A stretch of 64,000 bases of DNA from Martelella endophytica (lineage in GTDB: Bacteria > Pseudomonadota > Alphaproteobacteria > Rhizobiales > Rhizobiaceae). This document shows positions 9,145-18,477 of this stretch, piece after piece; within the stretch, counting starts at the first letter, position 1; every line of letters starts with the position of its first letter. The stretch spans positions 2,011,944 to 2,075,943 of the forward strand of contig NZ_CP010803.1 of NCBI RefSeq assembly GCF_000960975.1, read 5' to 3'. The translations under genes and the position numbers were made by a program. The notes under the pieces are model-generated. The model was not told where the DNA came from and searched no databases. It saw nothing but the letters and a program-made list of their open reading frames with translations.

Positions 9145-11022
9145 ATGGCGGATTTCACAGCAGTCATTCGACGCGCAGTCGAGGGCTTACCGGATAACAC
9201 TCCAGAACTGCGCGCCCGCGTCTATGAGAAGGCGCGGTCTGCGGTTGTCCGGCAGATGGAAAACATGAATCCGCGCCCGCCGGAAGCGCTGATCAAGCGC
9301 CAGATCGACAAGATCGATGCGGCGATTGCCGAGGTCGAGGCCGAGTTCGCCGAAGCCCTGCCGGAAGACGAGGCCGTCGAGGAACCGCCATTCGTCGCCC
9401 CCGATCTTCCGGGCACCGACAATCCGGAGGCCTATGACGCGCCGGAAAGCGAAGACGAGACTCCGGCCGAGCCTGTCGCCGCGCCCTATGAGGAACCGGC
9501 TGCCGATGACGATCGCGAGGAGGAGGACGAGCCCGAGCCTCTGTCCTGGCAGCAAAGCCCCGAGCCCGAACCGCCGCATCACGAGGAGCCGGTCGAGGAT
9601 ACCGAACCCGAAGAGGCTTACGAGGACGAGCCGGAGGCGCCCGCCTATCGTTACGGCGATACGGCACCCTATGGTGGCTTCCACGGCGCGACCTTCGAAC
9701 CCGTCGATCGAATCGAGGACGAGGAGCCGGAGCCCGACTACAGTTTCGAAGCGCCGGATGAGCCGCTCGATGATAGTGCCGGCGTGGTTCTTTCCGACGA
9801 CGATGAAGACGAGGACGACGAGCTCGACCGCCACACCGGCCAGTCTGACTGGGCCTTTGCAGCCGCAAGCCCGGCTGAGAGCGCGTTCGAGCCTGCACCG
9901 CCGCCGCCGCGCCGCCCCGTGCCGGAAAAGGACTGGGCGCATGTCGACAGCCTGCTCGGACTGGAGCCCGAAGAGCCGGGTAGCGGTTTCGACGAATTCG
10001 AAAATGAGGGCGAGGAAGCAGCCCACCAGGACCCTGGTGACGGTCGCCGCCGGCGGATCGTCATGGCTGTTGTCGGCGTCGTCGTGCTTCTGGTCGTCGC
10101 CGTCGGTGGTTATCTTGGCTGGTCGAACCGCGATACGCTGATGGCGCTGGTTTCGCCCGCCGACGAGCCGGCCGCCGTCCAGACGACGCCGCCGGAAACC
10201 GCCACCTCCGGTCAGGATGGTTCCACGTCGAGCGACCAGGCTGCCGCGCCGGCGCAGGGCGAGACTGCGGGCATCGAAAAGCAATTCACCCAGCGCCTGC
10301 TCCCCGACGGCAACGAGGTCGAGGAAGGGCTTCCCGCTGCCGGAACCGAGACCGGCCCGGCCCGCACTGTTGCCAGCCAGACGACGGCGAGCAGCGAGGC
10401 ACCGCCGGCCGCCGGCCAGAATGCTGCCGATCCGGCCCCGCCCGTCGGTGCGGCGCAGAAGATGTATGTCTATGAGGAACAGCTCGGCCAGTCGGTGCCC
10501 TCGGCCTTCCAGGGAACGGTGGAATGGGAGCTGAAGCAGGAGAAGAACGGCACGGATGTGCCCGAACCGGTCATCGAAGGCACGATGAGCGTGCCGGAGG
10601 CCGGCATTGCCGGGACCGTCACCTTCCGCCGCAACGATGATCCCTCGCTTCCGGCAAGCCACCTCGTCGACATCGCCTTCACGCTGTCGGACAATTTCGC
10701 CGGTGGCGCGGTCGAGAATGTGCAGCGTATTTCGATGAAGAGCACCGAGGCCGCCCGCGGCGATCCGCTGATCGCCGTCTCGGCCAAGATCACCGATGAC
10801 CTCTACATGCTGGCGTTGAACGATTTCGACCAGGCCCGCGCCCAGAACCTTGCGCTTCTCGGCGATCGCAACTGGATCGACATCCCGATCACCTACCGCA
10901 ATGGCCGCCGGGCATTGCTGACGCTGGAAAAGGGCACGACCGGAATGGCGATCTTCGATCGCGCCATCCAGGAGTGGCAGGCCCTCGGCGATATCGGTGA
11001 CAGCGGCAATACCGGCAACTGA
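9145..11022 (+). CDS. uncharacterised acidic single-pass membrane protein
   Basis: Not recognised as a named family. The 625-residue protein has four parts. Residues 1-70 are a helical N-terminus (DFTAVIRRAVEGLPDNTPELRARVYEKARSAV begins it). Residues about 70-295 are highly acidic, Pro/Glu/Asp-rich and probably disordered. A run of Arg is followed by one transmembrane helix at about 303-325 (VMAVVGVVVLLVVAVGGYLGW). After another low-complexity Ala/Thr stretch, a compact domain spans about 430-620, presumably periplasmic. It sits just behind purA and ends at a strong hairpin. The plan of cytoplasmic disordered tail, one helix and an external domain suggests a scaffold or sensor, but this is inference only. 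Confidence 0.8.
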   Translation: MADFTAVIRRAVEGLPDNTPELRARVYEKARSAVVRQMENMNPRPPEALIKRQIDKIDAAIAEVEAEFAEALPEDEAVEEPPFVAPDLPGTDNPEAYDAPESEDETPAEPVAAPYEEPAADDDREEEDEPEPLSWQQSPEPEPPHHEEPVEDTEPEEAYEDEPEAPAYRYGDTAPYGGFHGATFEPVDRIEDEEPEPDYSFEAPDEPLDDSAGVVLSDDDEDEDDELDRHTGQSDWAFAAASPAESAFEPAPPPPRRPVPEKDWAHVDSLLGLEPEEPGSGFDEFENEGEEAAHQDPGDGRRRRIVMAVVGVVVLLVVAVGGYLGWSNRDTLMALVSPADEPAAVQTTPPETATSGQDGSTSSDQAAAPAQGETAGIEKQFTQRLLPDGNEVEEGLPAAGTETGPARTVASQTTASSEAPPAAGQNAADPAPPVGAAQKMYVYEEQLGQSVPSAFQGTVEWELKQEKNGTDVPEPVIEGTMSVPEAGIAGTVTFRRNDDPSLPASHLVDIAFTLSDNFAGGAVENVQRISMKSTEAARGDPLIAVSAKITDDLYMLALNDFDQARAQNLALLGDRNWIDIPITYRNGRRALLTLEKGTTGMAIFDRAIQEWQALGDIGDSGNTGN

Positions 11023-11027
11023 TGCCA

Positions 11028-11062
11028 AACCGGCTGCGGACGTTTGCGCCGCAGCCGGTTCC
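11028..11062 (+). terminator. strong hairpin after the acidic membrane protein gene
   Basis: A perfect 12-bp stem, AACCGGCTGCGG (11028-11039) pairing with CCGCAGCCGGTT (11049-11060), has a 9-base loop and begins 5 bases after the stop codon. Only two T follow, so it could be a weak intrinsic terminator or an mRNA 3' stabiliser. Confidence 0.65.
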
Positions 11063-11306
11063 TCCTCTCAGCCCACCCGCTGCCCCATCCTTCTTGCTCA
11101 GAAACACCGCCGCTGCGCCATTTCCGGATGGTGTTGCGGTTGTCGACGAACTGTGGACGGTCTACATAGTCTGACATTCCGCAAGCCGTCCTGGCTTTGC
11201 CGGAGTGTTCGGGATCGAAACCGCGTTCCGGCCGTTGACAGTCGAGACGCTTTCGCTGCCGTGGAGGAGGAGCGCCTTCGGCGCCGGCACAAGGATTTTG
11301 CAAGAG

Positions 11307-12449
11307 ATGACGATGATCGACGATCAGAATGGCGTGTGGCTCGGACGCGTGTGGCTGCCGGAGGCCGAGGGGCCGGCGGTCGTGACGCTGCGCGGTGGAG
11401 CGGTTTATGACATCACCTCTCCGGTTGCTCCGCTTGTCCGTGATATCTGCGAGATGGAAGCGCCGGCCGATTATGTGCGCGATGCTCCGGGCTTCCGGCT
11501 CGGAACGCTGGAGGAGGTCGCGGCCGCGACGCCGGGCGATATGGAATCCATCCACTTCCTCAGCCCCTGCGACCTTCAGGCGATCAAGGCCTGCGGCGTC
11601 ACTTTTGCCCGTTCCATGGTGGAGCGCGTCATCGAGGAAAAGGCGGCGGGTGATCCGAAGCAGGCGGAAGCGATCCGCGCCCGCATCGGGACGGCGATCG
11701 GCGACAGCCTGAAGAATATCGAGGCAGGCTCCGAGGCGGCGGCTGCCGTCAAGCAGGCGCTGATCGGCGAGGGGCTGTGGAGCCAGTATCTCGAGGTCGG
11801 CATCGGCCCGGACGCCGAAGTCTTCTCCAAGGCGCAGGTCCTGTCTTCCGTCGGACCCGGCGCGGAGGTCGGCCTGCACCCGGTTTCAAGCTGGAACAAC
11901 CCGGAACCCGAAGTGGTGCTCGCCGTTTCTTCGGCAGGGCGCATCGTCGGCGCGACGCTTGGCAACGACGTCAATCTGCGCGACGTCGAAGGCCGCTCGG
12001 CGTTGCTGCTTGGCAAGGCCAAGGACAACAATGCCTCCGCCGCCATCGGCCCGATGATCCGGCTTTTCGCTGATGGCTTTTCGCTTGATGACGTCCGCCG
12101 TGCCGAGCTGACGCTGACAGTGACCGGCGAGGACGGCTACACTATGACCGGCCATTCCTCGATGTCCGAAATCAGCCGCGATCCGGCGGTACTTGTCAGC
12201 CAGACCATCGGCCGGCATCACCAGTATCCGGATGGCTTCATGCTCTATCTCGGCACGCTGTTCGCACCGACCGAGGATCGCGACGTGCCGGGCGAAGGCT
12301 TCACCCACAAGCCCGGCGACCGCGTGGTGATCTCGGCGCCCGGCTTCGGCCGGCTTGAGAACACGGTGCGGCTTTCGACCGAGTGCCCGCCCTGGACCTT
12401 TGGCGTCCGCGCCCTGATGAGTAATCTCGCTGCGCGCGGCCTCGTCTGA
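11307..12449 (+). CDS. fumarylacetoacetate hydrolase-fold dehydratase (probable 2-keto-3-deoxy-pentonate dehydratase)
   Basis: 380-residue protein with the FAH fold: a variable N-terminal domain, then the metal-binding core with VSSWNNPEPEVVLAV (two acidic ligands), LGNDVNLRDVEGRSALLLGKAKDNNAS and the closing PGDRVVISAPGFGRLENTV. It lies 25 bases before a 2-ketoglutarate semialdehyde dehydrogenase gene. This pairing is known from Weimberg-type routes, where an FAH-fold dehydratase converts 2-keto-3-deoxy-pentonate to 2-ketoglutarate semialdehyde. The ATG at 11307 is chosen because AAGGA lies 11 bases upstream; the next ATG (11313) is too far. No sugar dehydrogenase or pentonate dehydratase is adjacent, so the starting sugar is not known. 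Confidence 0.82.
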   Translation: MTMIDDQNGVWLGRVWLPEAEGPAVVTLRGGAVYDITSPVAPLVRDICEMEAPADYVRDAPGFRLGTLEEVAAATPGDMESIHFLSPCDLQAIKACGVTFARSMVERVIEEKAAGDPKQAEAIRARIGTAIGDSLKNIEAGSEAAAAVKQALIGEGLWSQYLEVGIGPDAEVFSKAQVLSSVGPGAEVGLHPVSSWNNPEPEVVLAVSSAGRIVGATLGNDVNLRDVEGRSALLLGKAKDNNASAAIGPMIRLFADGFSLDDVRRAELTLTVTGEDGYTMTGHSSMSEISRDPAVLVSQTIGRHHQYPDGFMLYLGTLFAPTEDRDVPGEGFTHKPGDRVVISAPGFGRLENTVRLSTECPPWTFGVRALMSNLAARGLV

Positions 12450-12474
12450 ACGATCAAACACAAGGAGAAATCCC

Positions 12475-13995
12475 ATGACCTACACCCCGCACGGCAAGCA
12501 CCTCATCGGTGGCGAATGGACCGCCGCCGATATCACCTTTTCCTCCGCGCCGGCCAGCGGCACGCCGCACGAATTTTCCGAGGCGAGCGAAGAGCTGATT
12601 GATGAGGCGGTCAAGGCGGCCGAGGCGGCGTTCTGGTCTTATGGCTATTCCAGCCGCAAGGAACGGGCGGCATTTCTGGAGCGGATTGCCGACGAGATCG
12701 AGGCGCGGGCGGATGACATCACCGCGATCGGCACGGCCGAGACCGGTCTGCCGGCCGGGCGCCTTCAGGGCGAGCGCGGCCGCACCACCGGCCAGCTCCG
12801 CATGTTCGCCCAACATATCCTGAAGGGTGCCTATCTCGACCGCCGCCACGATGTGGCCATTCCCGACAAGACCCCGCCGCGCCCGGACCTGAGGATGATC
12901 GAGCGGCCGATCGGCCCGGTGGCGGTGTTCGGCGCCTCGAACTTCCCGCTCGCCTTTTCCACCGCCGGCGGCGATACCGCATCGGCGCTTGCGGCCGGCT
13001 GCCCGGTCGTGGTCAAGGGCCATCCCGCCCATCCCGGCACGGCGGAAATCGTCGCCGAGGCGATCCTTGCGGCGATCGAGGCCTGCGGCGTCCACCCGGG
13101 CGTGTTCTCGCTGGTTCAGGGAGCCTCCTACGAGGCAGGCGGTGCGCTCGTCACCCATCCGCTGATCAAGGCCGTCGGCTTCACCGGCTCGCTGAAGGGC
13201 GGCAAGGCGCTGTTCGATCTCTGCGCGGCACGCGACGAGCCGATCCCGTTCTTCGGCGAACTCGGCTCGGTCAATCCGAACTTCCTGCTGCCGGAAGCGC
13301 TCGGGCATCGTGGCAAGGACATCGCCAAGGGCTGGGCGGCTTCGCTGACCATGGGCGTCGGTCAGTTCTGCACCAATCCGGGCATCATGGTCACCCTTGC
13401 CGGTCCAGAGGCCGATGGCTTCGCCAAGGCCGCGGCGGAGGCGCTGGGCGAGGTCGGACCGGCGGTGATGCTGACGGAGGGCATCGCCCGGGCCTATCGC
13501 GGCGGGGCCGAGGCTGTTGCGGGCGCGAAGGGCGTCGAGACGCTGGTGAAGGGCAAATGCGAGGCCCGCGAGGGTGCGCCGGCGCTCTACCGCACCACCG
13601 GCAAGGTGTTTCTCGACAACCCCGATCTTGCCCATGAGGTTTTCGGTCCGCTGGGCATCATCGTCATGGCCGCGGACGCGCAGGAAATGCGCGCAGTCGC
13701 CGAGCGGCTCGAGGGGCAGCTGACCTGCACCCTGCACATGGAACGCGACGATACCGAGTTTGCCCGGACGCTGCTGCCGGTGCTGGAGCGCAAGGCCGGG
13801 CGCCTGCTAGCCAATGGATTTGCGACCGGCGTCGAGGTGTCGGATGCGATGGTCCATAGCGGCCCATATCCGGCCTCGACCAATTTCGGCGCGACGTCGG
13901 TCGGCACGCTCGCAATCCGCCGTTTCCTGCGCCCGGTCTGCTACCAGAACATTCCGGAAGCGCTGCTGCCGGAAGATATCCAGCACATCGCGTGA
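12475..13995 (+). CDS. 2,5-dioxovalerate (alpha-ketoglutaric semialdehyde) dehydrogenase
   Basis: Oxidises 2-ketoglutarate semialdehyde to 2-ketoglutarate, the last step of pentonate, galactarate/glucarate or hydroxyproline degradation. The 506-residue sequence belongs to the special ALDH branch that has FGASNFPLAFS and GGDTASALAAGCPVVVKGHP instead of the usual PWNFP region. The general base Glu262 (GELGS) and nucleophile Cys299 (GQFC) are present. CAAGGAG stands 8 bases before the ATG. It follows the FAH-fold gene by 25 bases and is closed by two hairpin terminators. Confidence 0.92.
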   Translation: MTYTPHGKHLIGGEWTAADITFSSAPASGTPHEFSEASEELIDEAVKAAEAAFWSYGYSSRKERAAFLERIADEIEARADDITAIGTAETGLPAGRLQGERGRTTGQLRMFAQHILKGAYLDRRHDVAIPDKTPPRPDLRMIERPIGPVAVFGASNFPLAFSTAGGDTASALAAGCPVVVKGHPAHPGTAEIVAEAILAAIEACGVHPGVFSLVQGASYEAGGALVTHPLIKAVGFTGSLKGGKALFDLCAARDEPIPFFGELGSVNPNFLLPEALGHRGKDIAKGWAASLTMGVGQFCTNPGIMVTLAGPEADGFAKAAAEALGEVGPAVMLTEGIARAYRGGAEAVAGAKGVETLVKGKCEAREGAPALYRTTGKVFLDNPDLAHEVFGPLGIIVMAADAQEMRAVAERLEGQLTCTLHMERDDTEFARTLLPVLERKAGRLLANGFATGVEVSDAMVHSGPYPASTNFGATSVGTLAIRRFLRPVCYQNIPEALLPEDIQHIA

Positions 13996-14008
13996 GATCG
14001 GCAAAAAT

Positions 14009-14034
14009 AAACCCGCCGGAGGCGGCGGGTTTTT
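14009..14034 (+). terminator. intrinsic terminator after the semialdehyde dehydrogenase
   Basis: AAACCCGCC (14009-14017) and GGCGGGTTT (14024-14032) form a GC-rich stem ending in a T tract, 14 bases after the stop codon. Confidence 0.88.
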
Positions 14035-14038
14035 CGAC

Positions 14039-14065
14039 AGGCGGGCGCGACAGCCCGCCTTTTTC
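14039..14065. terminator. second, bidirectional hairpin between convergent genes
   Basis: AGGCGGGC (14039-14046) pairs with GCCCGCCT (14053-14060) and is followed by five T on the plus strand. It lies 15 bases past the efp stop on the other strand, so with the first hairpin it probably ends both transcripts. Confidence 0.82.
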
Positions 14066-14079
14066 ATGCGCTGAAGCGC

Positions 14080-14649
14080 TCAGTCCTTGGCGCGCTCGAC
14101 GTAGGAGCCGTCCTCGGTGAGGATGACGACGCGGGTGCCGGCGTCGATATGCGGCGGCACCATGGTGCGCACCCCGTTCGACAGCATGGCCGGCTTGTAG
14201 GACGACGAGGCCGTCTGGCCCTTGACGACGGGTTCGGTCTCGGTGATCTCCAGGGTCACCTGGCGCGGCAGTTCGAGCGCAATGGCAACGCCCTCGTGGA
14301 TCGACAGGACCACGGTCATGCCCTCGGAAAGATAGGCGGCGGCATCGCCGACATCATCCGCGCTCATGGTGAGCTGATCGTAGCTCTCCGGGTTCATGAA
14401 GTGGAACCCTTCGGCATCGTTGTAGAGGAAGGTGTGGTTGTTGTCTTCGACGAAGGCGCGCTCGACCTGCTCCGTCGTCTTCCACCGCTCCGAAACCTTG
14501 ACGCCATCCGAGATCCGGCGCATGTCCACCTGGGTCACGGGCGTGCCCTTGCCGGGGTGGAAATTCTGGGCGGTGAGAACGACGTAGAGCCTGCCGTCGA
14601 CATCGACGACATTGCCCTTGCGCAGCGACGAGGCAATGACCTTGACCAT
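14080..14649 (-). CDS. efp: translation elongation factor P
   Basis: Relieves ribosomes stalled at polyproline stretches. The 189-residue length is that of EF-P, with the three beta-barrel domains ([68 protein letters not shown]). The modified residue is conserved as Lys34 in HPGKGTP, where EpmA attaches beta-lysine. The start MVKVIASS at 14649 is chosen over an in-frame ATG at 14694 because family alignment begins there. It diverges from epmA, its modifying enzyme. Confidence 0.97.
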   Translation of the reverse strand: MVKVIASSLRKGNVVDVDGRLYVVLTAQNFHPGKGTPVTQVDMRRISDGVKVSERWKTTEQVERAFVEDNNHTFLYNDAEGFHFMNPESYDQLTMSADDVGDAAAYLSEGMTVVLSIHEGVAIALELPRQVTLEITETEPVVKGQTASSSYKPAMLSNGVRTMVPPHIDAGTRVVILTEDGSYVERAKD

Positions 14650-14770
14650 GAGACTTCCCTGTAACAGCGGCGGTCGGCCGCAAACCTGCTTCAATGTTGA
14701 GAGCGGGACTATCTTAAAAACGTATCAATGGCCAGACCCAAACGCCGAAAGCCTGAGAAAGCCCGCCAAT

Positions 14771-15826
14771 ATGCCGCTTGAAACCCCGAAAACCTCGCCC
14801 TGGTGGCAGCGCGACCGTCATGCCGACCGCAGGCCGATATTGCTGGCACGCAACCGGATCCGGGCAGCTGCCGGCCGCTGGTTCGCCGGCGAAGGCTTCA
14901 TAGAGGTCGACGTGCCGGCCCTGCAGGTTTCTCCCGGCAACGAGACCCATCTACACGCCTTTTCGACGGCGATGATCGGCAATGACGGCGAAGCGCAGCC
15001 GCTCTATCTCCATACTTCGCCGGAATTCACCGCGAAGAAGCTGCTCGCCGCCGGCGAGGAGAGGATCGTCACCTTCGCCCATGTCTATCGCAATCGCGAG
15101 CGCGGGCCGCTGCACCACCCGGAATTCACCATGGTCGAATGGTATCGGGCGGGCGAGGACTACAGCGTCCTGTTCGATGACTGCCGGCGGCTGATGGCGC
15201 TCGCCACCGAAGAGGCTGGAGTCTCGCGGTTCACCTGGCGCGACGTCCACTGCGATCCCTTCGCCGAACCCGAGAGACTGAGCGTTGCCGAGGCCTTCGA
15301 CCGCCATGCCGGTATCGACCTGCTGGCGACCATTGCGCCTTCCGGCGAGACCGACCGCGCGGGCCTTTCGGCGCAGATGCGGGCCGCGGGCATCCGCCAC
15401 GGTGACGACGACACCTGGTCGGATCTGTTCTCGCGCGTCCTTGTCGAAAGGATCGAACCGCATCTCGGCCACGGCCGGGCGACCATTCTCGATGCCTATC
15501 CCGCGCCCGAGGCGGCGCTGGCGCGCAAGAGCCCGCGCGATCCGCGCGTCAGCGAGCGGTTCGAGCTCTATGCCTGCGGCGTCGAGCTCGCGAACGGTTT
15601 CGGGGAACTGACCGACGCGGATGAGCAGCGCACGCGCTTCCTGGCCGACATGGCTGAGAAGGAGCGGCTCTATGGCGAGCGCTATCCGCTGGATGAGGAC
15701 TTTCTGGCGGCCCTTGCCGAAATGCCGCCGGCGAGCGGCATCGCTCTGGGCTTTGATCGCCTAGTGATGATCGCAACCGGCGCAAGGCGGATCGAGGATG
15801 TGCTCTGGGCGCCCGTCGCCGGCTGA
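14771..15826 (+). CDS. epmA: EF-P--(R)-beta-lysine ligase (PoxA/GenX/YjeA)
   Basis: A truncated class II lysyl-tRNA synthetase paralogue (351 residues, no anticodon-binding domain) that adds beta-lysine to Lys34 of EF-P. Class II motifs are visible: FIEVDVPALQVSPGNETHL, LYLHTSPEFTAKKLLAAG, FAHVYRNRERGPLHHPEFTMVEW (motif 2) and SGIALGFDRLVMIATGA (motif 3). The ATG at 14771 gives the usual length; the open frame continues upstream into the efp leader. Divergent from efp with about 120 bases between the starts. The third gene of the pathway, epmB (lysine 2,3-aminomutase), is not in the window. Confidence 0.94.
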   Translation: MPLETPKTSPWWQRDRHADRRPILLARNRIRAAAGRWFAGEGFIEVDVPALQVSPGNETHLHAFSTAMIGNDGEAQPLYLHTSPEFTAKKLLAAGEERIVTFAHVYRNRERGPLHHPEFTMVEWYRAGEDYSVLFDDCRRLMALATEEAGVSRFTWRDVHCDPFAEPERLSVAEAFDRHAGIDLLATIAPSGETDRAGLSAQMRAAGIRHGDDDTWSDLFSRVLVERIEPHLGHGRATILDAYPAPEAALARKSPRDPRVSERFELYACGVELANGFGELTDADEQRTRFLADMAEKERLYGERYPLDEDFLAALAEMPPASGIALGFDRLVMIATGARRIEDVLWAPVAG

Positions 15827-15867
15827 GGCGCTTGCGCCGCTGTGAGGTTGTCGCTTCTCAGCTCAGC

Positions 15868-16959
15868 TCAGCTCTTGGTATTGCAGCTGGCGCGGGTCGT
15901 GTTGCTGCCGAGCACCGGCTGGAGAGTGCGCAGTTGCTGCGTGCCGCCATCGCGTGGATTGGAATGGATGATCATCGGCGAGTCTTTCGGCCACCAGTCG
16001 CCGCCCGCCCAATAGGCCCAGCCGAGCCAGGCGCGCGGGTTCTGCTGGACCACGTCGACCATCTGCTTCAGGCCGCGCAGGCACTGGATCTGTTCGGTTG
16101 TGCCGAATTCGCCGAGAAAGCCCTGAACATCATTGGCATTCAGCCAGGAGGTGAAGTCGTTCAGCGCCGAGACGGCATCGTCGATCTTGGAGCAATCGGC
16201 ATTCTTGCCGGAGAAATCGTCGTCCGTGTACTGGTGGACCTCGTAGGCGAAGTTGTTCGACGAGTCGACGACCTGTGCCATGACGGAGGCGTTCGAAGGG
16301 CCGTAGAAGGTCTGGCTCCAGCTGTGCGCACCGGTCCAGGCGGTGCCCGGAACGAGCACGAGATTGCCGGCGCCGATGGTGCGGATCGCGTCGATCGCGG
16401 CATTGGCCGCAGCAAGCCAGGCCGGCGCGGAAATGTCGTGCGGCTCGTTCATCAGCCCGAAGATGACGTCGTCGTCATTGGCGAAGACCGCGCTGAGCCG
16501 CTTCCAGAAGTCGGCGAAAGCGGCGACGGGCACATTCGGGGTGCCGATCATTTCGCCGTGGTAGCGGGCGTAGTTGTGCACGTCGAGGATCACGACCATG
16601 CCATTGTCGCGGAGGGTCTCGACCGTGTCCTTGATGCGGGAAAGCTCGGTGGCATCAAGCGTGCCGTTTAGTGTCGGCTGCAGCCGTTCCCAGAGAAACG
16701 GAAGACGGACAGCGTTGAAGCCGTCGTCGGCGAAGGCCTTTATGGTGCTCTCGGAGGGGTAGATGTAGCCCTGGCCATAGGGATCGCCGGGCTGGCCGAA
16801 TTCCGCGCCGGAGAGGTTGATGCCGTGGAGTGTCATCTCACAGCCCGCCGCCTGCGCCGAGAGCGGGGCGAGGGTGGTCGCTATGATGGCTGCGGATGCG
16901 GCAAGCATGCGCGGCATGGACGGGAAGAGACGGCATGATCCGTTTCCTTGCAATGGCAT
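15868..16959 (-). CDS. secreted glycoside hydrolase family 5 endoglucanase
   Basis: Cleaves beta-1,4-glucan (cellulase A type) or a related glucan outside the cytoplasm. A signal peptide occupies about residues 15-38 ([16 protein letters not shown], cleavage near AQAAGC). Catalytic residues of GH5 are visible: acid/base Glu172 in GLMNEPH and nucleophile Glu284 in FLGEFGT, plus the structural [15 protein letters not shown] and LDVHNYARY motifs. The start at 16959 has GGAG 8 bases upstream; an internal ATG at 16917 would give a tighter signal peptide but has no RBS. It diverges from purU and has a good promoter match upstream. No carbohydrate-binding module is present. Confidence 0.9.
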
Positions 16960-17027
16960 TCACGAACTCCACTGTCGCCTCCTTCTCGGGAGGGCTGGTT
17001 TCTGCGACGCGGGCGCACCGGCAGCGA

Positions 17028-17056
17028 ATTTAAGCAAGGTTTCAAAAGGTGTTCAA
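17028..17056 (-). promoter_or_regulatory. sigma-70-like promoter for the GH5 gene
   Basis: Read on the minus strand: TTGAAC (17056-17051), a 17-base spacer, then TTAAAT (17033-17028). It lies about 70 bases upstream of the GH5 start. The rest of the 332-base gap 16960-17291 shows nothing else I can name. Confidence 0.5.
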
Positions 17057-17291
17057 GTAGACCTATAGGGCGGCGCGCGCATGTATCAACAGGGCGACAC
17101 CGGCAAAAAGGCAGACGGATGCATTGCCGGCCGCCGCCATTTTGACGGCAAAGCGCATCTTTGCGTCGTAGCTGCTACAGCGCGATGACGGCCGAGATAG
17201 TCAGATGCCTAGGCGGCTGCGCTGTTGAAAGCAGGCCTGCAAGCGATTATGACCAACCGGCCGCAAAGGGTGGCGCGAGAAGGACAGGAAG

Positions 17292-18182
17292 ATGGCGAAG
17301 AACGATTACGTGCTGACGGTAACGTGCCCCTCACGACGCGGCATCGTCGCGGCGATTTCAGGCTATCTTGCCAATGAAGGCTGCAACATCATCGACAGCT
17401 CGCAGTTCGACGATCTTGAGACCGGCCGCTTCTTCATCCGCGTCTCCTTCATTTCGGAGACCGGCGCCGGGCTTGCCGAACTCGAACAGGGGTTTGGCGC
17501 GATCGCGGCACCCTTCGAGATGGACTACCGCTTCCACGACGGTGCCTACCGGCTGAAGACGCTCATCATGGTCTCCCGTTTCGGCCACTGCCTGAACGAT
17601 CTGCTCTATCGCTGGCGTATCGGCGCTCTGCCGATCGATATCGTCGGCGTGGTCTCGAACCATCTCGACTACCAGAAGCTCGTCGTCAATCACGACATCC
17701 CGTTCTACCACATCGCCGTGACCCGCGACACCAAGGCCACGGCCGAAGAGCGGCTGATCGGGCTGATCGACGAGACCGGGGCGGAACTGGTCGTGCTGGC
17801 ACGCTACATGCAGGTCCTGTCCGATACGCTGTGCCGGCGGATGGAAGGCCAGATCATCAACATCCATCACTCCTTTCTGCCGTCGTTCAAGGGGGCAAAC
17901 CCCTACAAGCAGGCCTATCAGCGCGGGGTGAAGCTGATTGGTGCCACGGCGCATTATGTCACGCCGGATCTCGACGAGGGCCCGATCATCGAACAGGAGA
18001 CGGTGCGCATCACCCATGCGCAGAGCCCTGAGGACTATGTCGCACTTGGCCGCGATGTCGAGGCGCTGGTGCTGGCCCGGGCGATCCACGCCCATATCCA
18101 CCATCGGGTTTTCGTCAACGGCAACCGCACGGTGGTGTTCCCGCCTTCCGCCGGCTCCTACGCTTCCGAGCGCATGGGCTGA
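17292..18182 (+). CDS. purU: formyltetrahydrofolate deformylase
   Basis: Hydrolyses 10-formyl-THF to formate and THF, balancing the one-carbon pool. The 296-residue protein has an N-terminal ACT domain (YVLTVTCPSRRGIVAAISGYL, residues about 5-80) and a formyltransferase-like catalytic domain with VVSNHLDY, NIHHSFLPSFKGANPYKQAY (catalytic Asn-His) and DLDEGPIIEQETVRI with the catalytic Asp. GAAGGACAGGAAG precedes the ATG. Monocistronic as far as can be seen; the following 445 bases hold no large gene. Confidence 0.96.
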   Translation: MAKNDYVLTVTCPSRRGIVAAISGYLANEGCNIIDSSQFDDLETGRFFIRVSFISETGAGLAELEQGFGAIAAPFEMDYRFHDGAYRLKTLIMVSRFGHCLNDLLYRWRIGALPIDIVGVVSNHLDYQKLVVNHDIPFYHIAVTRDTKATAEERLIGLIDETGAELVVLARYMQVLSDTLCRRMEGQIINIHHSFLPSFKGANPYKQAYQRGVKLIGATAHYVTPDLDEGPIIEQETVRITHAQSPEDYVALGRDVEALVLARAIHAHIHHRVFVNGNRTVVFPPSAGSYASERMG

Positions 18183-18354
18183 CCCAACGGGTCTGGACAT
18201 TTTACCGATAGTTGCGACTTCTAGGGACGGCAAAATTTAATTTCCGGCGCCCTTGTCTGGCGGCAGCCTGCTCCTATCTGTCTTGGCAGAGTTTGGGATG
18301 CCGTACCGCGCGTTTCGCCGCGCGTGGAATCCGATTTCTCAAACTCCCTTCCTT

Positions 18355-18384
18355 TTGACATCTTTCTGAAGAATATCCTACATA
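18355..18384 (+). promoter_or_regulatory. sigma-70-like promoter upstream of small genes
   Basis: TTGACA (18355-18360), 18-base spacer, TACATA (18379-18384), in a locally AT-rich stretch. It would start a transcript with a leader of about 235 bases before the 69-residue gene at 18628, passing through the 25-codon frame at 18478. Nothing else is seen in 18183-18350 except a short CGCGCG hairpin near 18307-18324. Confidence 0.5.
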
Positions 18385-18477
18385 TAGATAAAATATAAGG
18401 CTGGTTGTCGAGCTGTAGTTCGTTTAGAAACCTGTTTGATGACGTGGCGGAAGCCGCATGAGGAGAGGGAGCTCCAA

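Noticed and set aside
9187..11028. 613-codon minus-strand frame opposite the acidic membrane protein
   Set aside because: Low-complexity shadow of the repetitive acidic codons; the plus frame has the RBS position, a transmembrane helix and a terminator at its end.
18303..18326. CGCGCG hairpin after purU
   Set aside because: Short, imperfect and over 120 bases past the stop with no T run; not called as a terminator.
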